A stretch of 64,000 nt of DNA from Streptomyces sp. DH12 (GTDB lineage Bacteria > Actinomycetota > Actinomycetes > Streptomycetales > Streptomycetaceae), in the NCBI RefSeq assembly GCF_020873895.1, contig NZ_JAHWGT010000027.1, forward strand, positions 28,067 through 92,066, given 5' to 3'. How positions within the stretch are numbered: the stretch's first letter is position 1; the number at the start of each line of letters is the position of its first letter. Under the pieces are notes generated by a model. That model searched no databases. It was not told the origin of the DNA and worked only from the letters and a program-made list of their open reading frames with translations. This document shows positions 18,563 through 30,781 of the stretch, in pieces. Made by a program: the position numbers and the translations under genes.

Positions 18563-20831
18563 ACCACACGGTCGCCAGCGGCGGCAGCGTCATCCGCACG
18601 CCCTCCGGCTCCCGCTTGACCGGGTCGGCGTTGCGGACGCCGCCGCCGCCGTACTCCACCGCGTCGGTGTTGAGGACCTCGACCCAGGCGGGCACGGACT
18701 CCGGCGCCCACAGCCGGTAGTCCTGGCGCACCACCGGCGAGAAGTTGCTCACCGCCAGCAGCGGGTCGCCGTGGGCGTCGTACCGGACGAAGGCGAAGAC
18801 GTTGTCGTCCGCCGCGTCGCCCAGGGCCCAGCGGAAGCCCTCCGGGGAGGTGTCCCGCTCCCACAGGGCGGGCGTCACGGTGTACACGGCGTTCAGGTCG
18901 CGGACGAGGTCGCGCACGCCCCGGTGGTCGCCGGCCGAGTGGTAGTCGTCGCCCAGCAGCCACCACTCGGGGCCGTGCTGCTCGGACCACTCGGCGCCCT
19001 GTGCGAACTCCTGCCCCATGAAGAGCAGTTGCTTGCCCGGGTGGGCCCACATGAAGCCCAGGTACGCGCGGTGGTTGGCGCGCCGCTGCCACCAGTCGCC
19101 GGGCATCTTGGTGACGAGGGCCTGCTTGCCGTGGACCACCTCGTCGTGCGAGATCGGCAGGACGTAGTTCTCGCTGTACGCGTACACCATCGAGAACGTC
19201 ATCTCGTTGTGGTGGTACTTGCGGTGCACCGGCTCCTTGGAGACGTACACGAGCGAGTCGTGCATCCAGCCCATGTTCCACTTCAGCCCGAAGCCCAGGC
19301 CGCCGTGCTCGGTCGGGCGGGTCACGCCCTCCCAGGCGGTGGACTCCTCGGCGATGGTGACCACGCCGGGGCAGCGGCGGTAGACGGTCGCGTTCATCTC
19401 CTGGAGGAAGCGGACCGCGTCGAAGTTCTCCCGGCCGCCGTGCTCGTTGGGCGCCCACTCGCCGTACTCGCGCGAGTAGTCGAGGTACAGCATGGAGGCG
19501 ACGGCGTCGACGCGCAGGCCGTCGATGTGGAACTCCTGGCACCAGTAGACGGCGTTGGCGACGAGGAAGTTGCGCACCTCCGTCCGCCCGTAGTCGAACT
19601 CCAGCGTCCCCCAGTCGGGGTGCTCGGCCCGGCGCGGGTCGGGGTGCTCGTACAGCGGCGTCCCGTCGAAGCGGGCCAGGGCCCAGTCGTCCTTCGGGAA
19701 GTGCGCCGGCACCCAGTCGACGAGGACGCCCACGCCGGCCTGGTGCAGCCGGTCCACCAGGTACTTGAAGTCGTCCGGGGTGCCGAGCCGGGCGGTCGGG
19801 GCGTAGTAGGAGGTGACCTGGTAACCCCACGAAGGGCTGTAGGGGTGCTCGGCGACCGGCATCAGCTCCACGTGCGTGAAGCCCAGCTCCGTGACGTACG
19901 CCGTCAGCTCGTCCGCCAGCTGCCGGTAGGTCAGGCCCGGCCGCCAGGACGGCAGGTGCACCTCGTACACGGAGAACGGCGCCTCGTGCACCGGCCGCTC
20001 GCCGCGGCGGGCCATCCACGCCCCGTCGCCCCACTCGTGGTGCGAGGCGGTCACGACGGAGGCCGTCTCCGGCGGGCACTGGGTGCGGCGGGCCATCGGG
20101 TCGGCGCGCAGCGAGTGGTGGCCGTCGGGGCCGACGACCTCGAACTTGTACAGCGCGCCCTCGCCGACCCCGGGGACGAACAGCTCCCACACGCCGGTGG
20201 AGCCGAGGGACCGCAGGGGCAGGCCCGTGCCGTCCCAGTACGTCCAGTCGCCGGCGAGCCGGACGCCGCGCGCGTTCGGCGCCCACACCGCGAAGCGCGT
20301 GCCGGTGACGCCCTGGTGGGTCATGACGTGCGCGCCGAGCGCCGTCCACAGCTCCTCGTGGCGGCCCTCCCCGATGAGGTGCAGGTCCAGTTCGCCGAGG
20401 GCGGGCAGGAAGCGGTACGGGTCGGCGACCTCCAGTTCGGCCGACTCGTACGACACGGAGAGCCGGTAGTCGGCCGGGACCTCGCGCAGCGGCAGCACCC
20501 CGGAGAACAGGCCGTCGCCGTCGTCGTGGAGGTCGTGCCGCTGCCCGTCGGCGAGGACGACGGCGACGGCGCGCGCGTGCGGGCGCAGCGCGCGGAACAC
20601 CACGCCGTCGGGCAGCAGGTGGGCGCCCAGCAGCCCGTGCGGGTCGTGGTGCTCGCCGGCGAGCAGCCGGGCCCGGTCGGTGCCCTCCACGGGGTGGGCC
20701 GGGACGCCGTCGGCGCCGTCCCGGGGCCGTGGCGGCCGGCCGGGAGCGGCGGTCTGGGGCGCCTCCAGGGCGGTGACGACCGGCTGGGCGGTCGCCGCGG
20801 GCGGTTTGCGGGTCGGACGGCGGGGGGTCAC
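18549..20831 (-). CDS. glgB: 1,4-alpha-glucan branching enzyme
   Basis: Introduces alpha-1,6 branches into the glucan made by GlgE. The 760-residue protein has a disordered N-terminus (about 1-60), two N-terminal beta-sandwich modules (about 60-260) and a GH13 catalytic barrel. Visible are [19 protein letters not shown] with the nucleophile Asp, [17 protein letters not shown] with the acid/base Glu, and [15 protein letters not shown] 20831 follows GAGGAGG at 9 nt; a second GTG at 20858 overlaps the maltokinase stop in a GTGA and is the alternative start. It is the last gene of the glgE-treS-mak-glgB run. Its 3' end overlaps the convergent HelD-like gene by 14 bp with no terminator between. 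Confidence 0.95.
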   Translation of the reverse strand: MTPRRPTRKPPAATAQPVVTALEAPQTAAPGRPPRPRDGADGVPAHPVEGTDRARLLAGEHHDPHGLLGAHLLPDGVVFRALRPHARAVAVVLADGQRHDLHDDGDGLFSGVLPLREVPADYRLSVSYESAELEVADPYRFLPALGELDLHLIGEGRHEELWTALGAHVMTHQGVTGTRFAVWAPNARGVRLAGDWTYWDGTGLPLRSLGSTGVWELFVPGVGEGALYKFEVVGPDGHHSLRADPMARRTQCPPETASVVTASHHEWGDGAWMARRGERPVHEAPFSVYEVHLPSWRPGLTYRQLADELTAYVTELGFTHVELMPVAEHPYSPSWGYQVTSYYAPTARLGTPDDFKYLVDRLHQAGVGVLVDWVPAHFPKDDWALARFDGTPLYEHPDPRRAEHPDWGTLEFDYGRTEVRNFLVANAVYWCQEFHIDGLRVDAVASMLYLDYSREYGEWAPNEHGGRENFDAVRFLQEMNATVYRRCPGVVTIAEESTAWEGVTRPTEHGGLGFGLKWNMGWMHDSLVYVSKEPVHRKYHHNEMTFSMVYAYSENYVLPISHDEVVHGKQALVTKMPGDWWQRRANHRAYLGFMWAHPGKQLLFMGQEFAQGAEWSEQHGPEWWLLGDDYHSAGDHRGVRDLVRDLNAVYTVTPALWERDTSPEGFRWALGDAADDNVFAFVRYDAHGDPLLAVSNFSPVVRQDYRLWAPESVPAWVEVLNTDAVEYGGGGVRNADPVKREPEGVRMTLPPLATVWFRPA

Positions 20832-20854
20832 GGGGGAGAGCCTCCTCGGTGGAG

Positions 20855-22315
20855 TCACGTCAGGGTGTCGGGGGCGAGCCGGGGGCGACGGGAGCGCGCC
20901 CGGCCGGGGGAGTGCGGTCCCGCGCCCGCGCCGTCCTGCGGCGCGGCGAGGCGGTGGACGGCCGCCATCGGGACCCGGAGCCAGTCGGGGCGGTGGCGGG
21001 CCTCGTACACGACCTCGTACACCGCCTTGTCGGTCTCGTACGCCCGCAGCAGCGCCTGTTCGGCGCGCGGGTCGGTGCCGGACGCCTCGGCGTACCCGGC
21101 GCAGTACGCGTCGCGGCAACGTTCCGCCCACTCCGCCTGCCAGGGGTGGTGGGAGTGGGCGGCGTAGTCGAAGGAGCGCAGTATCCCGGCGACGTCCCGG
21201 ACCGCCGGCTGGGGGCGGCGGCGCTCGGCCAGCGGTTTCGAGGGCTCCCCCTCGAAGTCGATCACCGCCCAGTCGCCGCGCGGCGTGCGCAGCGCCTGCC
21301 CCAGGTGCAGGTCGCCGTGGACCCGCTGGGCGCGCCAGGTGCCGCCCTGCTCGGCGAGGGCGGCGACCGCGTCGAAGGCGGCGCGCAGCCCCGGGGCGTA
21401 CGGCAGGAGCGCGGGCACCGCCTGCGCGGCGGCGTCCAGCCGGCGGCCCATCGCGACGGCCAGGTGCCGTGCCTGCGGCCGGGCGAGGGTCACCGTCGGC
21501 AGCGCGTCGGCGAGCGCGGTGTGGACCTCGGCCGTGGCGCGGCCCAGGGCCCGCGCCTCCTCGGTGAAGTCGTCCCCGGCCGCCAGCGCGTCGAGCGCGA
21601 GCTGCCAGCCGTCCTGCGAACCGCGCAGGAACGGCTGGAGCACGCCGAGCGTCGCGGCGCCGTCCGGGTGCCCGGGGCCGGACTCGTACCAGGCGACGGG
21701 CGCCGGCACCCGGGCGCAGCCGGCCCGGGCCAGGGCGAGCGGCAGTTCCAGGTCCGGGTTGGCGCCCGGGTGGATCCGCCGGAAGATCTTCAGGATGTAC
21801 GCGTCGCCGTAGACCAGCGACGTGTTGGACTGCTCGGCGTCCAGCACCCGCGGGACCAGCCCCTCGGGGATGGGCACCGTGCGGTGGAAGGCCAGCGGCC
21901 CGATGGTGCCCGGCGACCGCAGCCGTTCCAGGAGGATCGCGGCGAGCCGGGGGTCGTGGAGGGCCTCGTACACCGTGCGCCCGGCCAGCGGGCCCTGGGT
22001 GACGCGGCCGATGAGGGCGGGGGCGAGCCGCGGCGGCAGGGTGTCGCGGACGCCCAGCAGGAGTTGGTAGCAGTCCCCGGGCGGCGTGGGCGGCCCGCCG
22101 GCCCCGGGCTGCTGCACCCGGACGAGCAGGTGCAGGAGGCCGGGTCCGGCGGTGTCGAGCGGGAGCAGCTCGGTGGCCGACACGAGGGCGAAGCCGGTGA
22201 CCGGCCGGCCCTTCCCGGCGAACCACCGCCTGCGTGGCAGCCATTCGTGGAGCAGTGGCGCCAGCGACGGCAGCAGGGCGACGGGGGCCCGGGCGGTGGA
22301 TGCGGTCTCCGACAT
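20855..22315 (-). CDS. mak: Maltokinase
   Basis: Phosphorylates maltose from TreS to maltose 1-phosphate, the GlgE donor. The 486-residue protein has an N-terminal cap domain (about 1-150, with [18 protein letters not shown]) and an aminoglycoside-kinase-like fold. The catalytic Asp is in [10 protein letters not shown], and the metal-binding Asp is in [14 protein letters not shown]. The family is also called Pep2; in some actinobacteria it is fused to TreS, but here the two genes are separate with a 231-bp gap. The long gap may hold a second promoter; GCACGGAACGTGC is a short dyad within it. The C-terminal 35 residues are Arg/Pro-rich and unlike the family core. The stop overlaps a possible glgB start. 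Confidence 0.94.
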   Translation of the reverse strand: MSETASTARAPVALLPSLAPLLHEWLPRRRWFAGKGRPVTGFALVSATELLPLDTAGPGLLHLLVRVQQPGAGGPPTPPGDCYQLLLGVRDTLPPRLAPALIGRVTQGPLAGRTVYEALHDPRLAAILLERLRSPGTIGPLAFHRTVPIPEGLVPRVLDAEQSNTSLVYGDAYILKIFRRIHPGANPDLELPLALARAGCARVPAPVAWYESGPGHPDGAATLGVLQPFLRGSQDGWQLALDALAAGDDFTEEARALGRATAEVHTALADALPTVTLARPQARHLAVAMGRRLDAAAQAVPALLPYAPGLRAAFDAVAALAEQGGTWRAQRVHGDLHLGQALRTPRGDWAVIDFEGEPSKPLAERRRPQPAVRDVAGILRSFDYAAHSHHPWQAEWAERCRDAYCAGYAEASGTDPRAEQALLRAYETDKAVYEVVYEARHRPDWLRVPMAAVHRLAAPQDGAGAGPHSPGRARSRRPRLAPDTLT

Positions 22316-22546
22316 GGCAGCGCGTCCTTTCCCCGGGTACTACAGAATGCACGGAACGTGCAGAGTGTCCCGGAATGCGGCATGGGCTGTCCGGCTGTGC
22401 GGGACGTGTCGGGCGGGGATGGTCCTTATAGACCCGAATCGACGTATGAGGTGGACAGTGCCCAGGGCGGAGCGAGGGAAACGCCCCGCCCCGGACGTAC
22501 GGGGGGCGTGGGGCCGAGGGGTCCGCCGGGGAGGCCGGACGGTCCG

Positions 22547-26460
<3,914 letters not shown>

Positions 26461-26535
26461 AGCATCACCTGAGGGTTGCTTACGGGGTATCGCTCTTTGT
26501 AACTGCTCCGTTGACGCGTGGCGCGGCGCAGGCAT
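26461..26535 (-). promoter_or_regulatory. glgE leader with alternative start and TTA codon
   Basis: This stretch is open in frame with glgE from ATG 26535, which follows GAGGAGCGGTG. Its codon 12 is TTA (26502-26500), and AGA and ATA follow within four codons. Either it is an untranslated leader, or a translated extension whose expression would need the bldA tRNA. Confidence 0.5.
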
Positions 26536-26584
26536 CACCGCTCCTCTCCGGGTTCACTCGGGTGGGCGGGTACCGCAGGAGCCT

Positions 26585-26694
26585 TCCCACCCCCTTCGGG
26601 TGGGCAATCAGCGGGTTTCACACCTGTCGGCCCGAAACGCCGTCCGGCCAGACAGCCGAGAACCGACCCCGTTCGATGGAATCGCGGGGTCGGT
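26585..26694 (-). terminator. Two hairpins between the NmrA-like gene and glgE
   Basis: A 10-bp perfect stem (26662-26671 with 26685-26694, 13-nt loop) and a second short hairpin around 26585-26606 (CCCACCC / GGGTGGG) lie downstream of the minus-strand NmrA-like gene and upstream of glgE. They probably insulate glgE from the inserted genes. The glgE promoter should lie in the same 210-bp region but I could not place it. Confidence 0.55.
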
Positions 26695-26748
26695 CCGCAG
26701 GTCGGGAGTGTCAGGCGGCCGTTCGGGCCGCTCCGACAAGGGCCGGAA

Positions 26749-27678
26749 TCATCTCCCCGCGCCGGTCGCCTCCCCGGCCCAGATCTGCCACGGACGGCGG
26801 GCCACCCAGTCCTCGACGGGGCCCGGGTCCACCCCCAGCAGCCGTGCGGCGGTGCCGTCGTCACCCGCCATCAGCAGCGGGTCGGCCGGTGACGCCATGT
26901 GGTGGTAAAGCCCGGCGACGCCCGCCGCCACCCCGGCGTCCAGCACCCCGGCGAGGCGCTCCTCGAAGACCGCCGGGTCCAGCGGCACGTACCGCACCGA
27001 GCGCCCCAGGCCGCGCGCGAAGGCCGCCGCCAGCTCGTCGCCCGTCAGGGTCCGCGCCCCGCCGACGTCGAGGACGCGACCCTCGGCGCCGTCCGCGGTG
27101 AGCGCCGCGCACACGGCCTGCGCGAGGTCCTCGTGGGAGAGCCACGCCGTCGGGACGTGCGCGGGCAGCGGGTAGGCGAGGACGCCGTCGTCGACCAGCG
27201 CCGGGCCGTTCCACGGGCTGAAGAGGTTGTCGAGGTAGACCGGTGGGCGCAGCACCACCAGCGGCACCCCGCTGCCGCGCAGCGCCTCCTCGGCGATCCG
27301 CCGCGTCTCGAACGCCGCCACCCGGGTGACCCGGGCGGGCAGCCGGGTGTTGGCGTTGAACACCACGCGGCGCACCCCGGCGGCGCGGGCGGCCGCCGCG
27401 ACGTTGCGCGCGTACCGGGCGACGCGCTCCGCGTCGTACACGAGCGGCATCGTCACGGCGGCGTGCGTCGCGCCCTCGAAGAGCGCCCTGACGTCCTCCG
27501 CCCGCGCCAGGTCTCCCGAGGCGCAGGCGACGCCCGGCAGCGGCGGCCGGTCCCCCTCGGGGCGGCGCGACAGGGTCCGTACGCGGTGGCCGCGCGCGGC
27601 CAGCAGGCGGGCCACGGCGCCCCCCTGGAATCCGGTCGCCCCCACCACGGCGACGCGCATCGGAAAGTGATCGGACAT
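26749..27678 (-). CDS. NmrA-like/atypical SDR NAD(P)-binding protein
   Basis: The 309-residue protein has a Rossmann fold with the glycine motif VAVVGATGFQGGAVARLLA at the N-terminus, followed by SRRPEG and a C-terminal substrate region. The GATGFQG pattern and length fit NmrA-like proteins, some of which are redox sensors and some sugar-nucleotide or quinone reductases; the catalytic YxxxK of classical SDR enzymes is not evident. ATG 27678 is preceded only by a weak ribosome-binding site; an upstream start at 27726 and an internal ATG at 27660 are possible. It is divergent from the AraC-type regulator across 117 bp. That arrangement suggests it is a target of the regulator, which is inference. 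Confidence 0.8.
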   Translation of the reverse strand: MSDHFPMRVAVVGATGFQGGAVARLLAARGHRVRTLSRRPEGDRPPLPGVACASGDLARAEDVRALFEGATHAAVTMPLVYDAERVARYARNVAAAARAAGVRRVVFNANTRLPARVTRVAAFETRRIAEEALRGSGVPLVVLRPPVYLDNLFSPWNGPALVDDGVLAYPLPAHVPTAWLSHEDLAQAVCAALTADGAEGRVLDVGGARTLTGDELAAAFARGLGRSVRYVPLDPAVFEERLAGVLDAGVAAGVAGLYHHMASPADPLLMAGDDGTAARLLGVDPGPVEDWVARRPWQIWAGEATGAGR

Positions 27679-27684
27679 ATGCCT

Positions 27685-27696
27685 GAAGGGCCCTTC
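27685..27696. promoter_or_regulatory. Palindrome GAAGGGCCCTTC in the NmrA-like/AraC intergenic region
   Basis: A 12-bp perfect palindrome lies just upstream of the NmrA-like start in the divergent region. The rest of the gap contains an AT-rich patch (ATCAATTAACAAA near 27758-27770). It could be an operator, but AraC proteins normally bind direct repeats. Confidence 0.3.
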
Positions 27697-27795
27697 GATA
27701 GGGTGTCTCTGCTGCCTGGACGGCATCTTTCAGGCTGACGGCGGCGGCTTTGGCCGATCAATTAACAAACCGGGGCGGGGGTTGAAGGATCGTCC

Positions 27796-28749
27796 ATGGA
27801 CATCACCGAGAACGACGGCGACGACCTCCTGAGCGAACTGCTGAAACCGCTGCGGCTCACCGGCGTGTTCGACAGCCGCTGGCACGTGAGGGCGCCGTGG
27901 GCCATCGAGGGCGACGCCGAGCGCAGCTGCGCGGTCCTGCACTACGTCGTCGAGGGCGACTGCTGGATCAGCGGGACCGACCACCCGCCGCAGCGGCTGG
28001 TCACCGGCGACCTGGCCGTCTTCCCGACCGGCGCGGCGCACCGCCTGTCCGACCGGCCCGACCGGCAGTGCGTGCCCCTGCGCACGGTCCTGCCCGAACG
28101 CCAGCCCGGCACCTCCGGCGCGATCAGCTTCGGCGGCGAGGGCCCCGAGACCCGGCTGCTGTGCGCCGGGCTGCACTACGACTCCAGCGCCGCCTCCGGC
28201 CTGTACCGGGCGCTGCCCTGGGCGCTGGTCCTCGACACCACCCAGGTGGACCGCGAGCCGCTGCTGCGCGACACGCTGCGGCTGCTCGCCTCGCCCGACC
28301 GGCCCACCGGACCCGGCGACCGGCTGATCACCCTGCGCGCCTTCGAGATGGCGCTCGTCCTGGCCCTGCGCCCGCTGCTGCGCGACCTGACCGAGAAGCC
28401 GGGCGTCCTGCCCGTCCTGCACCACCCGGGCATCAGCCGCGCCATGGTCATGATCGCCACCCGGTTCGCCGAGCCGTGGACGATCGAGTCCCTCGCCCGG
28501 GAGGTCGGCATGTCCCGCTCGGCCTTCACGGCCGCCTTCCGCGAGCTCGTCGGCGAGGCGCCCGCCCGGCACCTGACCGGGCGCCGGATGCAGGAGGCGG
28601 CCCGGCTGCTGTGCGAGACCTCGCTGCCGCAGTCGGCCGTGCCGCAGCGCGTCGGGTACCAGAGCGCGGTCGGCTTCCACCTGGCGTTCCGCAAGTGGTT
28701 CGGCAAGACCCCGGGCGAGTACCGGTCGCACGCGGCGACCGTCGCGTGA
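27796..28749 (+). CDS. AraC-family regulator with cupin sensor domain
   Basis: The 317-residue protein has an N-terminal cupin-type ligand-binding domain (about residues 15-190, with LVTGDLAVFPTGAAHRL) and a C-terminal AraC DNA-binding domain with two helix-turn-helix motifs (about 220-315: IESLARE-VGMSRSAFTAAF, then SAVPQRVGYQSAVGFHLAFR followed by KTPGEYR). The 'Cupin_6' arrangement is common in regulators of oxidoreductases and small-molecule detoxification. It is divergent from an NmrA-like gene and lies 0.9 kb before a PrnB-like/monooxygenase pair, which may be its regulon. ATG 27796 has a poor ribosome-binding site (GAAGGATCGTCC). Confidence 0.9.
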   Translation: MDITENDGDDLLSELLKPLRLTGVFDSRWHVRAPWAIEGDAERSCAVLHYVVEGDCWISGTDHPPQRLVTGDLAVFPTGAAHRLSDRPDRQCVPLRTVLPERQPGTSGAISFGGEGPETRLLCAGLHYDSSAASGLYRALPWALVLDTTQVDREPLLRDTLRLLASPDRPTGPGDRLITLRAFEMALVLALRPLLRDLTEKPGVLPVLHHPGISRAMVMIATRFAEPWTIESLAREVGMSRSAFTAAFRELVGEAPARHLTGRRMQEAARLLCETSLPQSAVPQRVGYQSAVGFHLAFRKWFGKTPGEYRSHAATVA

Positions 28750-28913
28750 ACCGGCCCGGCCGGGCGCCCCGCTCCCGGCGTACGGGAGCATTCCGGTCGC
28801 GACGGCGCACGGCCGGCTGGCCGGTTCTTAAGGACCGCTGGACGGTCGTTCATTGCCGCAGGCGGCCGGGGGCGGTCAGGCTCTGCTGGGCGCAGCCGTT
28901 CCGCGGAGGAGAC

Positions 28914-29198
28914 ATGGTGACCAGGTCGGGTCAGGATTACTCGCAGTCGCGACGCGACGGCGGCGCGACGGGACCCGACGGCGGACCCCGGCGCGGACCC
29001 GAGCGCGGACCCGGCGGGGGACGCCGGCGCGGACCCGACGGCGGTCCGTGTGCTGCGCGCGGCGGCGCACGCCCGTGCCCCGCCCCGCGTGCCACCGCGG
29101 TCGCGCATGCCGCACCGGTCGCGCGTACCGCGCCGGCCCCGGGTGCCACGGCGGTCCCGCGTACCGCGCCGGTCTCGCCGGCCCGCCGGGAGCGATGA
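28914..29198 (+). CDS. Possible small Arg/Gly/Pro-rich protein
   Basis: A 94-codon open frame begins at ATG 28914, three nt after GGAGGA. The product begins MVTRSGQDYSQSRRDGG and then consists mostly of Arg/Gly/Pro and later Ala/Pro repeats. The ribosome-binding site is good and the N-terminus is not repetitive, but the rest is encoded by degenerate GC repeats that keep every frame open, so it may be non-coding. A promoter could lie in the AT-richer stretch near 28825-28855. Confidence 0.25.
   Translation: MVTRSGQDYSQSRRDGGATGPDGGPRRGPERGPGGGRRRGPDGGPCAARGGARPCPAPRATAVAHAAPVARTAPAPGATAVPRTAPVSPARRER
28960..29190 (+). repeat. Degenerate GC-rich tandem repeats in the gap before the PrnB-like gene
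   Basis: Two blocks are visible: units of the kind GGCGCGGACCCGA around 28985-29045, and a longer unit containing GCGTACCGCGCCGG at about 29118 and 29157. The 28750-29646 region holds no convincing gene apart from the small open frame at 28914. From 29200 to 29640 it is a Pro/Ala-type C-rich low-complexity stretch that leads directly into the PrnB-like gene. Confidence 0.7.
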
Positions 29199-29646
29199 CG
29201 TGCCGGGGGCGCGTACGGCGCGGGCACCGCATGCCTGCGCCCCGCCGCCCCTGACCGCGCCCCCGGCGGCCACCGCCCCCGCCACCCCGGGCGCCCCCGG
29301 CACCCCGCCCGCCCCTGCGGGACCGGCCGCCCCCGCCGTCTTCGCGGCGCCCGCCGCCGTCCGCGTCCGCACCCCCGGACGGGCGGCGCCCCCCGCGCGG
29401 ACCCCCTGCTTCCGTACGGCCCGGCCGGCCGGCGCCGCCTCCCCGGCGGCCGCCGGCCCGCGCCCCGTACGGCCACGCCCGCCCGCCCCCGTACCGGCGG
29501 CCACCCCGCGCCAGGACCGGGTGGGCGCCCCGCGGTGACGCCGGGCGGCCCGGCGGGCCCACGCACCACCCCGCCACCCCGCCGCGGTCCGCCCGTGCGC
29601 CGGCCGCGACCACCCCCATCCACACCCGCCCGAGAGGGGCCCTCCC

Positions 29647-30768
29647 TTGAGCCTGTACGACGTCGTCGAGCCAGGACTCGTCACCTGCGCGGAGCCGCGC
29701 TACCGCATAGCCGAGATACGCGCGGCCGACCCGCTGGGCGCCGACGCGGTCCTCGCCGCCGTCCCCGGCATCAACCGGGACGCCGACACCGCAGCCCTCA
29801 CCGTCGCCCTGCGCGCCCTCGTCCCCGACCTCGACCGGATCGCCGGCTGGAGCGTCGTGGAGGCCCTGGCCGGGATGCGGGACCTGGGGGTGCTCCTCGG
29901 CTCCCTCAAGCGCCACGGCACCGAGCCCGTCGCGGCGGTCCCGGAGGTCCTGCCGGTCCTGGAGGAACTGGGCCGGCGCACCGACATGGTGCCGCGCGAC
30001 ACGGTCCACCACTACACGACCTGGAACCCGCTCGGCCGGCGCCGCCGCAGCTACACCGGCACGGAGACCGAGGCCCACCTCCAGGACGCCGTCCGGATGG
30101 TCTTCCCGGGCCTCGTCGCCGCCCTGGGCACCTGCGGGGAACTGGCCCGCCTCGAACCGTACGACCCGGGCTTCGCCTGCGCACTGGACCGCACCGCACA
30201 GCACGTCCAGTCCATGGTCGACTCCATCGACTTCACCGTCGCCCGCGTGTCTCCCGAGTTCTTCGCCCGCACCCTGCGCCCGTACTTCGAGGGGATCGAC
30301 GTCGCGGGCCGCGAGTACCTCGGCCCGGCCGCCGCGCAGGTGCCGCTGTGGCTGGTCGACCTGACGCTCTGGCAGAGCGACCGCTCCGACACCCGGTACG
30401 ACGCCTTCCTCGACGAGTCCGTGCGCTACAGCCTGCCGTCCTGGCGGGCCTTCCACGCCGCGCACCGCGGCGGCGTCTCCGCCGTGGGCAAGCTGACCGC
30501 CGCGCTCAGCTGGGAGAGCGGGCACCGGACGCCGCCCGCGCTCACCGCGTCGGCGGTGTCGCTGGCGCGGGTCCTGCGGCTGCTGAAGACCTTCCGCGCC
30601 CGTCACCTCGGCATCGCCCGCAAGGCGTACCACGAGGAGCTGCGCCTGTACGAGGCGGGCAGCGGCGGCGCCCCGGTCACCCTGCTCCGCACGGTCCTCG
30701 ACCTGACCCGGGACAACGAGAACCTGGTCCGCCGCGCCACGGTCCCGCCCCGCACCCCGGCCGTCTGA
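29647..30768 (+). CDS. PrnB-like (DUF1864) heme-dependent oxygenase homologue
   Basis: The 373-residue protein belongs to the DUF1864 family, whose named member PrnB rearranges 7-chlorotryptophan in pyrrolnitrin synthesis and shares the indoleamine/tryptophan dioxygenase fold. Family-type stretches are VDSIDFTVARVSPEFF (about residues 190-206) and GPAAAQVPLWLVDLTLW (about 226-242). His320 in FRARHLGIARKAY lies in the C-terminal helical region, where PrnB, as I remember it, has its axial heme ligand. The product is all-helical, cytoplasmic and lacks a signal peptide. TTG 29647 is the start, after GAGAGGGG. The FAD monooxygenase begins 13 bp downstream, so the two probably act in sequence on an aromatic substrate such as tryptophan; substrate and heme binding are inference. 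Confidence 0.75.
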   Translation: MSLYDVVEPGLVTCAEPRYRIAEIRAADPLGADAVLAAVPGINRDADTAALTVALRALVPDLDRIAGWSVVEALAGMRDLGVLLGSLKRHGTEPVAAVPEVLPVLEELGRRTDMVPRDTVHHYTTWNPLGRRRRSYTGTETEAHLQDAVRMVFPGLVAALGTCGELARLEPYDPGFACALDRTAQHVQSMVDSIDFTVARVSPEFFARTLRPYFEGIDVAGREYLGPAAAQVPLWLVDLTLWQSDRSDTRYDAFLDESVRYSLPSWRAFHAAHRGGVSAVGKLTAALSWESGHRTPPALTASAVSLARVLRLLKTFRARHLGIARKAYHEELRLYEAGSGGAPVTLLRTVLDLTRDNENLVRRATVPPRTPAV

Positions 30769-30781
30769 GAGGACCACGGAG

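Noticed and set aside
28990-29180. CRISPR-like array
   Set aside because: The repeats are degenerate, GC-only and lack constant spacers; no cas gene is present.
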